Of a stretch of 64,000 bases of DNA, positions 1 through 9,722 are shown one piece after another. Location of the stretch: NCBI GenBank assembly GCA_934525845.1, contig CAKSZS010000002.1, positions 109,617-173,616 of the forward strand. Reading direction: 5' to 3'. The notes below the pieces were generated by a model. The model ran no database searches. It had not been told where the DNA came from and was given only the letters and a program-made list of their open reading frames with translations. The DNA is from an uncultured Faecalibacterium sp. Lineage in GTDB: Bacteria; Bacillota; Clostridia; Oscillospirales; Ruminococcaceae. How positions within the stretch are numbered: the stretch's first letter is position 1; each line of letters begins with the position of its first letter. The position numbers and the translations under genes are program-made.

Positions 1-957
1 AATATCGACCGGCACGCACTTTTGGGGATCGATCAGCGGATGCCGGGCACGGATCAGAGAGAAGGAATGGTCTGTGCGCACGGTGGGTTTGAACGCCTTC
101 AGGTCCAGTGCGAGCCGCGCTTTGCCCAGCAGAACATCGATGTCCAGCATGGACTGATAGCTGTACTGGAACTGCGGCTCAATGGCGGCCACCTGCGCCG
201 TCAGTGCGACCAGAATGCGCTCGATCTCCTGTGCTTCCTGTGCACGGTACTGCAGAATACGGGCATTGGCCTCCACGACCGCCTGCGGCTCCACAAAAAC
301 GGTTGCGCCCGTGGACGAAACATCGTGAATGATGCCGCTCACCTCGCTGCGGTATTCGCTCTTGACCGGCACAACGTATCGGCCGTTGCGCATGGAGACC
401 ACGCTTTCCTGCAGGTACTTGGAGGTATCCATATTGCGCACCATGCTTTCCAGCCGATCCCGAATGCTGTTCTCGGTGGCACGGATCTTTTTGCGCAGGT
501 CATTCAGGGTGCGGGAAGCTGTATCTGCCATGGTGTCCGGTGCCAGGATCGCGCCGGAGATCTGCTGTTCCAGGCCCGGTTCCGGTGCCAGTGCATAAAA
601 CAGGTCATCCGTCGGCAGGGCGTCGTGCTCTGAGGCACCGTACCAGCTGGACAGATTCTGAAAATTCCGCAGAGCGCCTGCCACCATCAGCAGTTCGCCC
701 ATGGACAGGACACCGCCTTTTACGGCACGAGCCGCAAGCGCCGGAACGCCCTCGACTCCGCCAAAGCGCGGCGAACCATTTTTGATCAGCAGCGTATTGA
801 TGGCATCGGTCTGCTCCAGGGCGTACCGCACCTCATCCGGGTCACACTGCGGCTCCAGCGCCAGCATCTTTTCCCGGGCTTCCTTACAGACACAGCCTTC
901 CGCCGCACGGGCAATGATCTTGTCCAGTTCTAACGTTTTCAAATAGCTTGTTTCCAT
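1..957 (-). CDS. mutS2: Endonuclease MutS2, N-terminal part (runs off the window)
   Basis: This is the N-terminal 319 codons of a MutS2-family protein; the frame is open to base 1, so the ATPase core and C-terminal Smr nuclease lie outside. MutS2 is known as a branched-DNA or collided-ribosome-acting ATPase/endonuclease that lowers recombination. The visible part has the family's opening (METSYLKTLELDKIIARAAE), a helical clamp/lever region, and the conserved stretch VVPVKSEYRSEVSGIIHDVS followed by STGATVFVEPQ, which is diagnostic. The start at 957 has the Shine-Dalgarno AAGGGAT just upstream. It follows recO by 15 bp and is probably the last visible member of the phoH-ybeY-era-recO operon. 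Confidence 0.93.
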   Translation of the reverse strand, partial: METSYLKTLELDKIIARAAEGCVCKEAREKMLALEPQCDPDEVRYALEQTDAINTLLIKNGSPRFGGVEGVPALAARAVKGGVLSMGELLMVAGALRNFQNLSSWYGASEHDALPTDDLFYALAPEPGLEQQISGAILAPDTMADTASRTLNDLRKKIRATENSIRDRLESMVRNMDTSKYLQESVVSMRNGRYVVPVKSEYRSEVSGIIHDVSSTGATVFVEPQAVVEANARILQYRAQEAQEIERILVALTAQVAAIEPQFQYSYQSMLDIDVLLGKARLALDLKAFKPTVRTDHSFSLIRARHPLIDPQKCVPVDI

Positions 958-972
958 AGATATCCCTTTTGT

Positions 973-1719
973 TTAAGGCAGCACGCTTTTCAGAAATTCA
1001 TAGCTTTTCAGCGGCTTATCCAGATGCGTCAGCGCATACTGTTCTGCCGCCAGCGCAAGCTTTTCCAAGCTGCCCATTGAAATCTTGAATGCAAAGATCT
1101 TCTTGTCCTCTACAAGGCAGATGTGCCGCAGGGCGTACAAGGCGCCGTGATCCAGATTGCAGGATTTTCCGGCTTTCGCCGCGCAGTCTGCGCACAGCAG
1201 ATAGCCCTCCTGCACGTCCAGATAAAAGCGCTCCCCTTCGTAGGCGCTGCAGTCCCGGCAGCAGACCAGCTGCGGCATAAAGCCGCAGCCGCTCATGGTC
1301 CGCAGTTCAAAGACTGCTTTGATGACCCGCAGATCTGCTTTGTGCTCGCTGATCATATACAGACAGTTCAGCAGGAGCCGAAGTTCCTGCTCGGCTTCCT
1401 GCCCGGTCGGGGTCAGCGCTGCTGCCATTTCGGCCAGATACATGGCAAGGCTCATGCCCTCAATGGAAGAGGAAATGCCATGAAAGACGTTTTTGACCGA
1501 TGCCTCGTAGATCGTATACATATTGCGGCCGGGAGCCAGCGTAAACTCTGAATAGCAAAACAGCCCGCAGGCGCTGAACAGTTTGCTTTTCAGCCGCAGG
1601 CTGCTTTTTGCAGAGGCAGAGATCACGCCCAGCCCCGGTGTCAGGATGGTCAGGATCCGGTCCGACTCCTTATAACGTGTCTCTTTCAGGACCAGACCCG
1701 GCGTTACAAAGGTATCCAT
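973..1719 (-). CDS. recO: DNA repair protein RecO
   Basis: RecO (248 aa) loads RecA onto SSB-coated single strands and anneals complementary strands in the RecF pathway. The N-terminal OB-fold begins MDTFVTPGLVLKETRYKESD. The C-terminal half carries a four-cysteine zinc site (CCRDC and, after about 20 residues, CADC). The frame is open 126 bases further upstream into era, but the ATG at 1719 is chosen because it begins at the family's normal N-terminus and has a GGTGGGGG ribosome site. It lies 38 bp downstream of era, the usual Firmicutes arrangement. Confidence 0.94.
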   Translation of the reverse strand: MDTFVTPGLVLKETRYKESDRILTILTPGLGVISASAKSSLRLKSKLFSACGLFCYSEFTLAPGRNMYTIYEASVKNVFHGISSSIEGMSLAMYLAEMAAALTPTGQEAEQELRLLLNCLYMISEHKADLRVIKAVFELRTMSGCGFMPQLVCCRDCSAYEGERFYLDVQEGYLLCADCAAKAGKSCNLDHGALYALRHICLVEDKKIFAFKISMGSLEKLALAAEQYALTHLDKPLKSYEFLKSVLP

Positions 1720-1757
1720 TGCGTTTGTCCCCCACCGGCTGTCTCCATCAGGCCTGC

Positions 1758-2702
1758 TCAGCGGCTGCCGTTCGTCTGCTTGAAGCCAAAGTTGTTCAGC
1801 AGGAATTCGTTGTCCCGCCAGTCCGACTTGACTTTGACCCAGCACTGCAGGTTGACCCGGCAGCCCAGGAACTCCTCGCAGTCGGCACGGGCAGCGCTGG
1901 CGATCTTTTTCAGCATAGCGCCGCCCTTTCCGATGACCATCCCCTTGTGGCTTTCCCGCTCGCAGTAAATGTTCACGTCGATGTCGATCAGATCGGTGCC
2001 CGGGCGCTCCTTGAAGCGCTCGACGACCACCGCAATGCCATGCGGGATCTCGTCCCGCATGAACAGCAGAGCCTTTTCACGGATCACCTCGGCCACCAGC
2101 TCTTTTTCCGGCATATCCGTATAGGCATCGTCATCAAAATAATGCGGGCCTTCCACGGCGTACTGACTCAGGGCATCAAACAGCACCTCACAACCGTCGT
2201 TGTCCCGGACGCTGATGGTGTAAATGGCATCGAACACGCCCAGGGCCTTCAGTTCATCTTTGCGGGCGTCCAGATCGGCAGGCTCCTTGACCAGGTCGGT
2301 CTTGTTGATGACCGCAATGGCCGGGCCGCCGCTGCTGCGGAGCATCTCCACCAGCACCATCTCGGATTCATTCAGGGCACCGTAAGGCTCAAACAGCATC
2401 ATGGACACATCCACATCCGCAATGGAATCGCTGGCGGTCTTGTCCATCCGCTTTCCCAGCTTGTTGCGGGCCTTGTGCACACCGGGGGTGTCCAGCAGAA
2501 CATACTGCAGCGTTCCCCGGGTGATCACGCCCGTGATGCGGGTGCGGGTGGTCTGAGGCTTGGAGGTGACAATGGCCACCTTTTCACCGACCAGCAGATT
2601 GGTCAGGCTGGATTTCCCCACATTGGGGCGGCCAATGACCGCAACAAAAACCGAAGACGTATCATAATGACCCTGAATGGGTGTAGCGTTACTCAAAATC
2701 AA
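1758..2702 (-). CDS. era: GTPase Era
   Basis: Era (314 aa) is an essential GTPase that binds the 3' end of 16S rRNA during 30S assembly. The G domain shows G1 GRPNVGKS (about residue 24), G3 DTPG and G4 NKTD. The C-terminal KH domain, which holds the RNA, carries the loop VIGKGGAMLKKI. Length is typical. It sits between ybeY and recO in an operon of ribosome-maturation and repair genes reading leftward. Confidence 0.97.
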   Translation of the reverse strand: MILSNATPIQGHYDTSSVFVAVIGRPNVGKSSLTNLLVGEKVAIVTSKPQTTRTRITGVITRGTLQYVLLDTPGVHKARNKLGKRMDKTASDSIADVDVSMMLFEPYGALNESEMVLVEMLRSSGGPAIAVINKTDLVKEPADLDARKDELKALGVFDAIYTISVRDNDGCEVLFDALSQYAVEGPHYFDDDAYTDMPEKELVAEVIREKALLFMRDEIPHGIAVVVERFKERPGTDLIDIDVNIYCERESHKGMVIGKGGAMLKKIASAARADCEEFLGCRVNLQCWVKVKSDWRDNEFLLNNFGFKQTNGSR

Positions 2703-2753
2703 ACTCCTGTCTGTTCATGCGGGATCCGCAGAGTGAATGAAAAGCGTTCCGGT

Positions 2754-3245
2754 TTACTCGGTGTAGCTGACGGTACGGGGCAGACCCAGCTGCAGCAGCA
2801 CAGCCTCTTCCTTTTCCCGCATCCGCATGGCTTCCAGCCCGCCGTTCTCATGGTCGTAGCCCAGCAGGTGCAGCATGGAATGCACGGTCAGGAACGCCAC
2901 TTCCCGCTGCAGCGGGTGACCATACAGGTTAGCCTGCTCCAATGCACGCTCCATGCTGATGACGATATCGCCCAGCATTTTGCAGCCGTTGTTTTCGTCG
3001 ACGTCATACTGACCGTCCACCCCGAGAGGAAAGCTCAGCACATCGGTGGGCATGGGCTTGTTGCGGTACTGATTGTTCAGCTCCGCGATGGCAGCGTTAT
3101 CCACAAAGGTCACGCTGATTTCTGCCGGAGCATCAAAGTGCTCGTATTCCAGCACAGCGTTGCAGGCGCGGCGGATCAGAATGCGCAGTCCGGAAGGAAC
3201 CTTGACTGCTTTCTGCGAATTGGTGATCAAAACTTTATTGGACAT
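2754..3245 (-). CDS. ybeY: Endoribonuclease YbeY (rRNA maturation factor)
   Basis: YbeY (163 aa) is a zinc endoribonuclease needed for 16S rRNA 3'-end maturation and 70S quality control. The metal-binding signature is intact as HSMLHLLGYDHENGG, giving the three histidines of the H-x3-H-x5-H site. A strong AAAGGAG precedes the ATG. It is flanked by phoH upstream and era downstream, the classic order of this cluster in Firmicutes; dgkA and cdd, often found between ybeY and era, are absent here. Confidence 0.96.
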   Translation of the reverse strand: MSNKVLITNSQKAVKVPSGLRILIRRACNAVLEYEHFDAPAEISVTFVDNAAIAELNNQYRNKPMPTDVLSFPLGVDGQYDVDENNGCKMLGDIVISMERALEQANLYGHPLQREVAFLTVHSMLHLLGYDHENGGLEAMRMREKEEAVLLQLGLPRTVSYTE

Positions 3246-3310
3246 AAATGTCCGCTCCTTTCTGTTTATACTGTCTTGGGTCGGAAGGGCTGTTTTCAGC
3301 CGCGGAAGTC

Positions 3311-4273
<963 letters not shown>

Positions 4274-4464
4274 GTGGCCCTCCTGATCACAAAATTTGAT
4301 AGCTATATTGTACCACCAAAATCCGCAGAAGAAAACTATGAAAACTGCACAAAATATTTTCCCCGGTTCCATCGCTTTTCCCATACTATGGAGCAATCGT
4401 TTCAAATCGGAGGGTTCTCTTTTCGCAACGGACGATTTCTGAAAATGTTTCGGGCAGAACGCGC

Positions 4465-4494
4465 TTGACAAAGTATATCGTTGTGCGATATACT
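4465..4494 (+). promoter_or_regulatory. Promoter of the padR-DUF2812 operon
   Basis: TTGACA (4465-4470) and TATACT (4489-4494) are separated by 18 bp. Transcription should start near 4501, inside the second operator described separately. Confidence 0.8.
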
Positions 4495-4523
4495 TGCATC
4501 ACGATATATCGGACGTCGATATA
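4474..4523 (+). promoter_or_regulatory. Tandem PadR operators (two perfect inverted repeats)
   Basis: Two copies of TATATCG-N5-CGATATA occur at 4474-4492 and 4505-4523, with centres 31 bp apart (about three helical turns). Both arms are perfect in both copies. The first lies between the -35 and -10 and overlaps the -10; the second covers the likely transcription start. This is the expected layout for autorepression by the PadR protein encoded immediately downstream. Confidence 0.8.
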
Positions 4524-4553
4524 AAGATTCTCGATAGAATGGAGGGCTTTCCT

Positions 4554-4874
4554 TTGGCTGAAAGCATGGCACTGACCGAATCGACCTATTACATCCTGCT
4601 TTCCCTGTATCATCCGCAGCATGGCTACGGCATCATGCAGCAGACCGAACAGCTTTCCGGCGGACGGGTGCGCCTTGCCGCCGGGACCTTGTACGGTGCC
4701 CTGAACTCCCTGTGTGAAAAGGGATGGATCCGTCCCCTGCCTGCAGAACAGGGCAGCCGCAAAAAAGAGTATCAGCTGACCGCAGAAGGTCTGCACGTTT
4801 TAAAGCAGGAACTGGCCCGTTTGCAGCAGCTGGTCGCAAACGGTGAAAGCATTTTGAAGGAGGAATTCTCATGA
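4554..4874 (+). CDS. PadR family transcriptional regulator
   Basis: A 106-residue PadR-type winged-helix repressor. The recognisable core is ALTESTYYILLSLYHPQHGY followed by GRVRLAAGTLYGALNSL, the PadR wing-helix signature, then a short C-terminal dimerisation helix. An in-frame ATG exists at 4494, but that places the start on the promoter -10. The TTG at 4554 is preceded by GGAGGG at 7 nt, so I chose it; ATG 4566 is an alternative. The stop overlaps the DUF2812 start (ATGA), so the two are translationally coupled. The two operators upstream imply autoregulation. PadR/DUF2812 pairs commonly respond to envelope or drug stress, but the inducer cannot be told from sequence. Confidence 0.9.
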   Translation: MAESMALTESTYYILLSLYHPQHGYGIMQQTEQLSGGRVRLAAGTLYGALNSLCEKGWIRPLPAEQGSRKKEYQLTAEGLHVLKQELARLQQLVANGESILKEEFS

Positions 4875-5374
4875 TCGAACGAAAAACGATCCACAAGCGG
4901 TTTTGGGTCTGGGACTTTGAAAAGGAAGAGCGCTGGCTGAACGAAATGGCCCTGGATGGCTGGGCGCTGGAAAATGCCGGCTTTTGCCGCTATACCTTCG
5001 TGCGCTGTGAGCCGGGCGAATACATCATTCGCATTCAGATGAACAAGGACGCCGATTACCGCAGTTTTGTAGAGGGCCTAGGGGCCGAATACGTCGGCGG
5101 CTGTGTCAACTGGGCTTATTTCCGGCGCAAGGCTGAGCTGGGGCCCTTTGACCTGTTCTCGGACATCGACTCCCGCATCAAGCATCTGGACCGCATCGGC
5201 AAAATGCTATGGCTGCTCTGCCTTGCCAACCTGCTCATCGGCGTCACCAACCTGATGAACGGCCGGACGATCTCCATCCTGAACCTGCTGTGTGCGGCCG
5301 TCCTTTCTTACGGCCTGGGCCGCATCCACGGCAAAAAGGAAGCGCTGGAAACCGAACGGCTTTTGCACGAATGA
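4871..5374 (+). CDS. DUF2812 domain membrane protein
   Basis: A 167-residue protein with an N-terminal DUF2812 domain (FWVWDFEKEERWLNEMALDG, about residues 11-30, typical of the family) and two predicted C-terminal transmembrane helices (about 113-130 and 136-152). It overlaps the PadR gene by 4 bases and shares its operator-controlled promoter. Families of this kind are nearly always encoded next to a PadR regulator. The function is unknown; a membrane-associated stress or sensing role is inference. Confidence 0.85.
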   Translation: MIERKTIHKRFWVWDFEKEERWLNEMALDGWALENAGFCRYTFVRCEPGEYIIRIQMNKDADYRSFVEGLGAEYVGGCVNWAYFRRKAELGPFDLFSDIDSRIKHLDRIGKMLWLLCLANLLIGVTNLMNGRTISILNLLCAAVLSYGLGRIHGKKEALETERLLHE

Positions 5375-5526
5375 GCGTATCATTCTGTTGTCAAGTGCTG
5401 TTTTGGAGAAAAAGGCACGGAATCTTTGGGCAAAACAGCAATGGCCAAACCTCCTTCTGCGTGCTACAATAGCAAGCGTTGTGTGCTTCGGCAGCAGCTT
5501 CTAAAACAGTTGAAGGAGAATGAACG

Positions 5527-5721
5527 ATGGAACAATGCTATCTGATGCCCGGACAGGAACGCTGCGAACGTTTTAAGGATGCCAACGGAATCTCCCGTGT
5601 TCATTATTCTTACCGCTCCCTGCATGGCGCATTTTTCGACTGCGAGAGCCGCAGTCTGGAAGAGGCACAGCGTCTGTGCGAGGACTGGCTGGTGGGGCAG
5701 GATCGCTGCTACCGCAACTGA
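5527..5721 (+). CDS. Small hypothetical protein
   Basis: A 64-residue, Cys-containing soluble protein that I do not recognise. AAGGAG lies about 9 nt upstream of its ATG, and a TACAAT-like -10 lies in the preceding gap. It is followed by a strong intrinsic terminator, supporting a real short transcription unit. It contains several aromatic and acidic residues and three cysteines, but no known motif. It could be cotranscribed with the PadR/DUF2812 pair. Confidence 0.6.
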   Translation: MEQCYLMPGQERCERFKDANGISRVHYSYRSLHGAFFDCESRSLEEAQRLCEDWLVGQDRCYRN

Positions 5722-5740
5722 ATCTTCTATCTAAAACAGA

Positions 5741-5806
5741 AAATCATCTGCAGCAAACTTTCTCTGGACGTTGAACGTTGAGAAGCTGTTGCAGATGATT
5801 TTTTTG
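5741..5806. terminator. Bidirectional intrinsic terminator
   Basis: A 15-bp stem (5741-5755 with 5788-5802, one G-U pair) is followed by a T-run on the plus strand, and A-rich sequence on the other side serves the minus strand. It separates the convergent small gene and the yqeB end of the molybdenum hydroxylase operon. Confidence 0.85.
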
Positions 5807-5827
5807 TTTTGCGGTCAGCGGCCTTTT

Positions 5828-6643
5828 TCACTTCCACAATTGGGCGCAGACTAGCTCCAGTACACTGCCGGCGATGCAGCGTGCCTTATCCGAGATGAGG
5901 AAACAGTTGGAAAGCTCTTCTTTGCGGGGGTCCACGTCGGCCACCTTGAAGCCGGGTGTGACCGGGTAGCCGCTACGCAGAAGACCCCGGAGGATGCCGG
6001 TGATCTGCGTGGTCACCGGTGTGATCGTCCCGTCTGCGCCCTCGATCTGCGCAATGAGTTCCCCGGCTTCCACGATGTCGCCGATGCGGTGCAGATCCAC
6101 AAAGGTGCCTGCCGCCGCCGCATGGATGACCCGTTCTCTGCCGTAGCCGCCGATGACGCCCGGAATGCCCGTATTCGGGATAGCGGCACCTTCCCGGAGG
6201 ATGCGTCCCAGACGGTGGCCGCGCTTGGTCTCCACGACCACATCCACATCCTGCCCGGCGGTAAAGCCCGGGCCGAGTGCAATGGTCAGCGGAGCCATGT
6301 CCCGCGCAGTGCCAAGGTTGCGCTTTGCAAGGATGGCGTCCACGAGCACGTCCGGCTTTGCCTGTGCAATGCAGCTTCCCGCCGGATCCACCAGAACCGG
6401 CACGGCGTTTTCTGCCCAGACCGCCTCTGCCTGAGCAAACGAATCGATGCGGACTGCCTTCAGGCCCTCCACAACGGTTTCTCCTTCATAGACGGCTTCA
6501 CACAGAGAGACCTGCCGCCGGATGGCCGCCGGGTGTTCCGTTTCCAGAACCAGGACCCGCAGCCCGGCGGACCACAGGCGGTGAATGGTGCCGGTGGCGA
6601 GGTCGCCGCCGCCGCGCACAAGGATCAGCGCATCGTTCTTCAT
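5828..6643 (-). CDS. yqeB: Selenium-dependent molybdenum hydroxylase accessory protein YqeB (EF2563 type)
   Basis: A 271-residue protein of the EF2563/YqeB family, known only from gene clusters for selenium-dependent molybdenum hydroxylases. It starts with a Rossmann-like segment (ILVRGGGDLATGTIHRLW) and has the conserved LGPGFTAGQDVDVVVET and GYPVTPGFKVADVDPR stretches. The molecular role is unproven; a part in maturing or inserting the selenated Mo cofactor is inferred from strict linkage. It overlaps xdhC by 4 bases and is the last gene of the operon. Confidence 0.93.
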   Translation of the reverse strand: MKNDALILVRGGGDLATGTIHRLWSAGLRVLVLETEHPAAIRRQVSLCEAVYEGETVVEGLKAVRIDSFAQAEAVWAENAVPVLVDPAGSCIAQAKPDVLVDAILAKRNLGTARDMAPLTIALGPGFTAGQDVDVVVETKRGHRLGRILREGAAIPNTGIPGVIGGYGRERVIHAAAAGTFVDLHRIGDIVEAGELIAQIEGADGTITPVTTQITGILRGLLRSGYPVTPGFKVADVDPRKEELSNCFLISDKARCIAGSVLELVCAQLWK

Positions 6644-7698
6644 CCGTTGTTCTCCTCTTCTGCCGGGAGCAGCTGAAGCAGTACCTCCATGGATCCTCCG
6701 CAGGCAGCGATGGCGGCATCGTCATTTGTGCCGTCTGCCGCAAAGTGCAGGATCTGCAGAGCAGGCTTTTTCCCGGCGAGCATTTCCTTGGCAGCAAGGA
6801 TCACATGGTATTCCATAATGCCGCCGCCCACGCTTCCGACGACCTGGTTTTCCGCAGAAATCAACATTTTGGTGCCCACTTCGCGGGGGACTGAGCCATG
6901 CCGTGCCGTGATGGTCGCCAGCACCGCCGGGATGTTCTGTGCAGCATTTTTTTCCATCGCATCCAGGATCACGGACACAAAGCCCTCGCTCTGCCGGCGG
7001 GAATTCTTGACCTGGATCAGTTCTGCCAGAATGGATACTGCGATCTCTTCTGCCGACTGCGACCCGATGGACAGCCCGATGGGGGCATGAAGTGCCTCCA
7101 CACGCTCCGCATCCAGACCTGCGTCCAACAACTGACGGCGGACCAGAGCGGAACGCCCCCGGCTTCCCATCATGCCAACGTATGCGGCCGGTTTGTGCAG
7201 GATCTGCTCCAGACAGGCCACGTCATAGGAATGCGCCCGCGTCACGACCACAAAGTATGTCTCTGTTCCGCCGGGAACCCGCTGCAATGCCCATTCAAAC
7301 GGCTGATCGATCACCTCATCCGCGCCGGCCTGCTGCATCGGCAGCGCGTACTGCGGCCGGTCTTCCAGCGCCAGGACCTGCAGCCCCAGAAACTTTGCCA
7401 GCCGGACAACGGCAAGCCCCACATGACCGCCGCCGCAGACAACGATCTGCGGTGCAGCCCCAAACCGCTCGGCAAACGCTTTCGTGCCCGAAAGCTCCAG
7501 AAAGCCGGTGGCGGTATGGTTCCGCAGTGCATACAGCGCAACGGGATCCAGTTTCTTGGTACCGGTCTGCCATACGACCTTTTCTTCGCTCAGCAGGAAC
7601 TGCTGTCCGGCGTCCGCGCCGTCCACAAGCGTTGCCAGCATACATTCGCCCTGCGGCAGCGTTTCCTGCAGAACTTTATAAAAAGGGGTCTGTTTCAT
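6640..7698 (-). CDS. xdhC: XdhC/CoxI family molybdenum cofactor maturation protein
   Basis: XdhC-type proteins bind molybdenum cofactor and help sulfurate and deliver it to xanthine dehydrogenase-family enzymes. This 352-residue protein has an NAD-binding-like Rossmann part (VVCGGGHVGLAVVRLAKFLG) and a CoxI/XdhC part (TITARHGSVPREVGTKMLI, then VGGGIMEY). The order is Rossmann first, CoxI second, as in other selenium hydroxylase clusters. ATG 7720-7722 is possible, but ATG at 7698 has an AGGAG at 8 nt and is preferred. It lies downstream of DUF3343 and overlaps yqeB. Confidence 0.93.
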   Translation of the reverse strand: MKQTPFYKVLQETLPQGECMLATLVDGADAGQQFLLSEEKVVWQTGTKKLDPVALYALRNHTATGFLELSGTKAFAERFGAAPQIVVCGGGHVGLAVVRLAKFLGLQVLALEDRPQYALPMQQAGADEVIDQPFEWALQRVPGGTETYFVVVTRAHSYDVACLEQILHKPAAYVGMMGSRGRSALVRRQLLDAGLDAERVEALHAPIGLSIGSQSAEEIAVSILAELIQVKNSRRQSEGFVSVILDAMEKNAAQNIPAVLATITARHGSVPREVGTKMLISAENQVVGSVGGGIMEYHVILAAKEMLAGKKPALQILHFAADGTNDDAAIAACGGSMEVLLQLLPAEEENNG

Positions 7699-7718
7699 TA
7701 CAACTTCTCCTGTATTGC

Positions 7719-7949
7719 TCATTGTTCCACTGAAGTGACCGCATCAAAGGCTGACCGCTCCAGCTTTTCCTGCCAAGCCGCCCAATCCTCCGGCAGCATC
7801 CGCCAGGCAAGGCCGCATCCGGCAGAGATCTCCCGGGGCAGCGGGATCAGCCGCCCCGGGATTCCGGCGGCCAGACAGTGCTTTTCCCAGGCCATGGCTT
7901 CCGCTGTTGTTCGGAAGGACAGCACCTGATAGGTTCGTTTGTTCCGCAT
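7719..7949 (-). CDS. DUF3343 protein, putative Se/S carrier-like
   Basis: A 76-residue protein of the DUF3343 family, usually annotated as a putative selenium/sulfur carrier because it is found with YedF, SelD and selenium-dependent hydroxylases. The fold recalls a small TusA-like/ferredoxin-like domain. A Cys in KHCLAAGIPGRLIPLP and one in SAGCGL are candidate carrier residues. It follows the desulfurase gene by 4 bp and precedes xdhC, consistent with passing selenium from the desulfurase to the Mo cofactor (inference). Confidence 0.85.
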   Translation of the reverse strand: MRNKRTYQVLSFRTTAEAMAWEKHCLAAGIPGRLIPLPREISAGCGLAWRMLPEDWAAWQEKLERSAFDAVTSVEQ

Positions 7950-7953
7950 GGGT

Positions 7954-9093
7954 TCAGACCTCCTGTGCCAGTTCCCGCACCGCCGCCGCGGCCTGCCGCA
8001 CTTCCTCCGCGGTATTCGTGTGAGAAAAGCTGAACCGGACGGTCCCCTGTTCCACTGTACCGAGGGCTTTGTGCATCAAGGGAGCGCAGTGCGCCCCCGC
8101 CCGCACGCAGATGCCGTGATCTTCCCACAGGATGTCGGCAATGCGGGCGGAATCTTCGTTCCGGATGTTGAGGGAAACAATGGGTGCCCGTGCAGGGCAG
8201 TCCATGTCTCCGTAGACCGTTACGCCGGGCACCGTGCACACTTCCTCATAGAACTGCCGCGCAAGGGCGGCTTCTTCTGCAGCCAGCTCTTCCACGCCGT
8301 GTTCCAGGATCCACCGCACCCCGGCCCCCAGCCCGGCAATGCCCGGGACGTTGAGGGTCCCGGCTTCCAGTGCGGTGGGCATCCGGGAGGGATGCTCCCG
8401 GTCAAAACTCTGCACGCCGCTGCCGCCTACCACCAGCGGGGCAACGGTCAGGCCGGGCCGTACATACAAGCCGCCGGTGCCCTGCGGGCCAAGCAGCGCC
8501 TTGTGTCCGGTAAAGCACAGCACATCGATGCCAAGCTTCTGCACATCGATCGGCTGTGCCCCGGCCGTCTGGGATGCATCCACGATCAGAAGCAGCCCAT
8601 ACCGCTTTGCAAATTCCGAGGCTTCCGCAAGGCAGCCGCCGTTTCCCGTCACATTGGAGGCCGCTGTCACAACGAGTGCTTTTGTATTCGGCCACAGGAA
8701 CTGCTCCCACTGCTGCCAGTGGAGCCGTGCCTTCTCCTGTACCTCCGTGAAATCAAGGAAGGCGCCTGCGCGCTGCAGGCGGTACAGCGGACGCAGAACC
8801 GAATTGTGCTCGCAGACCGTGGTAATGATATGATCTTTCGGGTTCAGCAGGCCCTGCAGGGCAATGTTCAGCGCTTCGGTAGCATTGGCTGTAAAGGCAA
8901 TGCAGGAAGGATCCGGTGCATGGAACAGTTCCGCCAGTGTCTCCCGGGCAGCATAGACCAGCCGTGCCGCGTGCAGGGTGGGTTCGTGCGCCCCGCGCCC
9001 GGGGTTGCCCGCCGTGCGCAGGGCATCCACCATGGCCTGCTCCACCTGCGGCGGCTTGCGCAGAGTGGTGGCCGCGTTGTCCAGGTAGATCAC
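7954..9093 (-). CDS. Cysteine desulfurase / selenocysteine lyase-like class V aminotransferase
   Basis: A 379-residue PLP enzyme of the NifS/CsdB family. It starts MIYLDNAATT, has the PLP lysine K198 in FTGHKALLG and the catalytic cysteine C336 in RAGAHCAPL. Such enzymes remove sulfur or selenium from Cys/Sec and form a persulfide or perselenide. Its place inside a selenium-hydroxylase operon, overlapping yedF by 4 bases, suggests it mobilises selenium (or sulfur) for the terminal ligand of the Mo cofactor. Specificity for Se over S cannot be read from sequence. Confidence 0.92.
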   Translation of the reverse strand: MIYLDNAATTLRKPPQVEQAMVDALRTAGNPGRGAHEPTLHAARLVYAARETLAELFHAPDPSCIAFTANATEALNIALQGLLNPKDHIITTVCEHNSVLRPLYRLQRAGAFLDFTEVQEKARLHWQQWEQFLWPNTKALVVTAASNVTGNGGCLAEASEFAKRYGLLLIVDASQTAGAQPIDVQKLGIDVLCFTGHKALLGPQGTGGLYVRPGLTVAPLVVGGSGVQSFDREHPSRMPTALEAGTLNVPGIAGLGAGVRWILEHGVEELAAEEAALARQFYEEVCTVPGVTVYGDMDCPARAPIVSLNIRNEDSARIADILWEDHGICVRAGAHCAPLMHKALGTVEQGTVRFSFSHTNTAEEVRQAAAAVRELAQEV

Positions 9094-9695
9094 GGCTTGA
9101 CCACGTTCCCGGCCTGGGTCAGCTTTTCTGCAATGACGTACATATTGGTCACGCCGCCAACAGCCAGCTTCTCGGTCAGGCCGTAGTAGTTCAGGCAGGT
9201 GCCGCAGGTCAGGATCTCCACACCCTCGGCTTCCAGGGTCTTCAGGTCCTCCAGCATGGGGGAGCCTTCACAAGTCAGGGACGCGCCGCCGTTGTAGAAC
9301 AGCACCGTCCTGGGCAGCTGGTCCTGCTGGGTCAGCGCAAACACAAAGGCCTTGAGCAGAGTCTTGCCCAGTTCCTCGGCACCAACGCCCATCTGGTTGG
9401 AGCCGATGGCCACCACGGTGTCGGTGCGGGTGTCCGGTGCGCAGACAGCGGGGACCGGGGTTTCCGCAGCGGCATCGCCCACGGTCAGCACGACCCGGTA
9501 TTCCTGCGCAGCGCGCTTTTCGGCGCGGGAAGCATAGCCCTTCTGCTGGGCCATCTTGGTCAGGTTCTGCACGGCGATCTCATTGTCCACCAGCACTTCC
9601 ACCTGGCCTGCGCCGTTCAGCTCCTTGATCGCGTTTTTTGCCTTGACAACAGGCAGCGGGCAGGCATCCCCGCGTGCATCAACAGTTACCATCAT
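9090..9695 (-). CDS. yedF: Selenium metabolism protein YedF (TusA + DsrE-like)
   Basis: YedF (201 aa) has an N-terminal TusA/SirA domain with CPLP (Cys12) for carrying sulfane sulfur or selenium, and a C-terminal DsrE/F-like domain containing LTCGTCLNYYGL. The family co-occurs with SelD. An AAGGAG 9 nt upstream supports the first of two tandem ATGs (9695). It lies between selD and the desulfurase gene and probably hands selenium between them. Confidence 0.93.
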   Translation of the reverse strand: MMVTVDARGDACPLPVVKAKNAIKELNGAGQVEVLVDNEIAVQNLTKMAQQKGYASRAEKRAAQEYRVVLTVGDAAAETPVPAVCAPDTRTDTVVAIGSNQMGVGAEELGKTLLKAFVFALTQQDQLPRTVLFYNGGASLTCEGSPMLEDLKTLEAEGVEILTCGTCLNYYGLTEKLAVGGVTNMYVIAEKLTQAGNVVKP

Positions 9696-9722
9696 CGTTT
9701 TGTTCTCCTTTATATTTTATAT

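Noticed and set aside
4386..4796. Minus-strand frame opposite padR
   Set aside because: Antisense to the PadR gene and its operators; no family resemblance.
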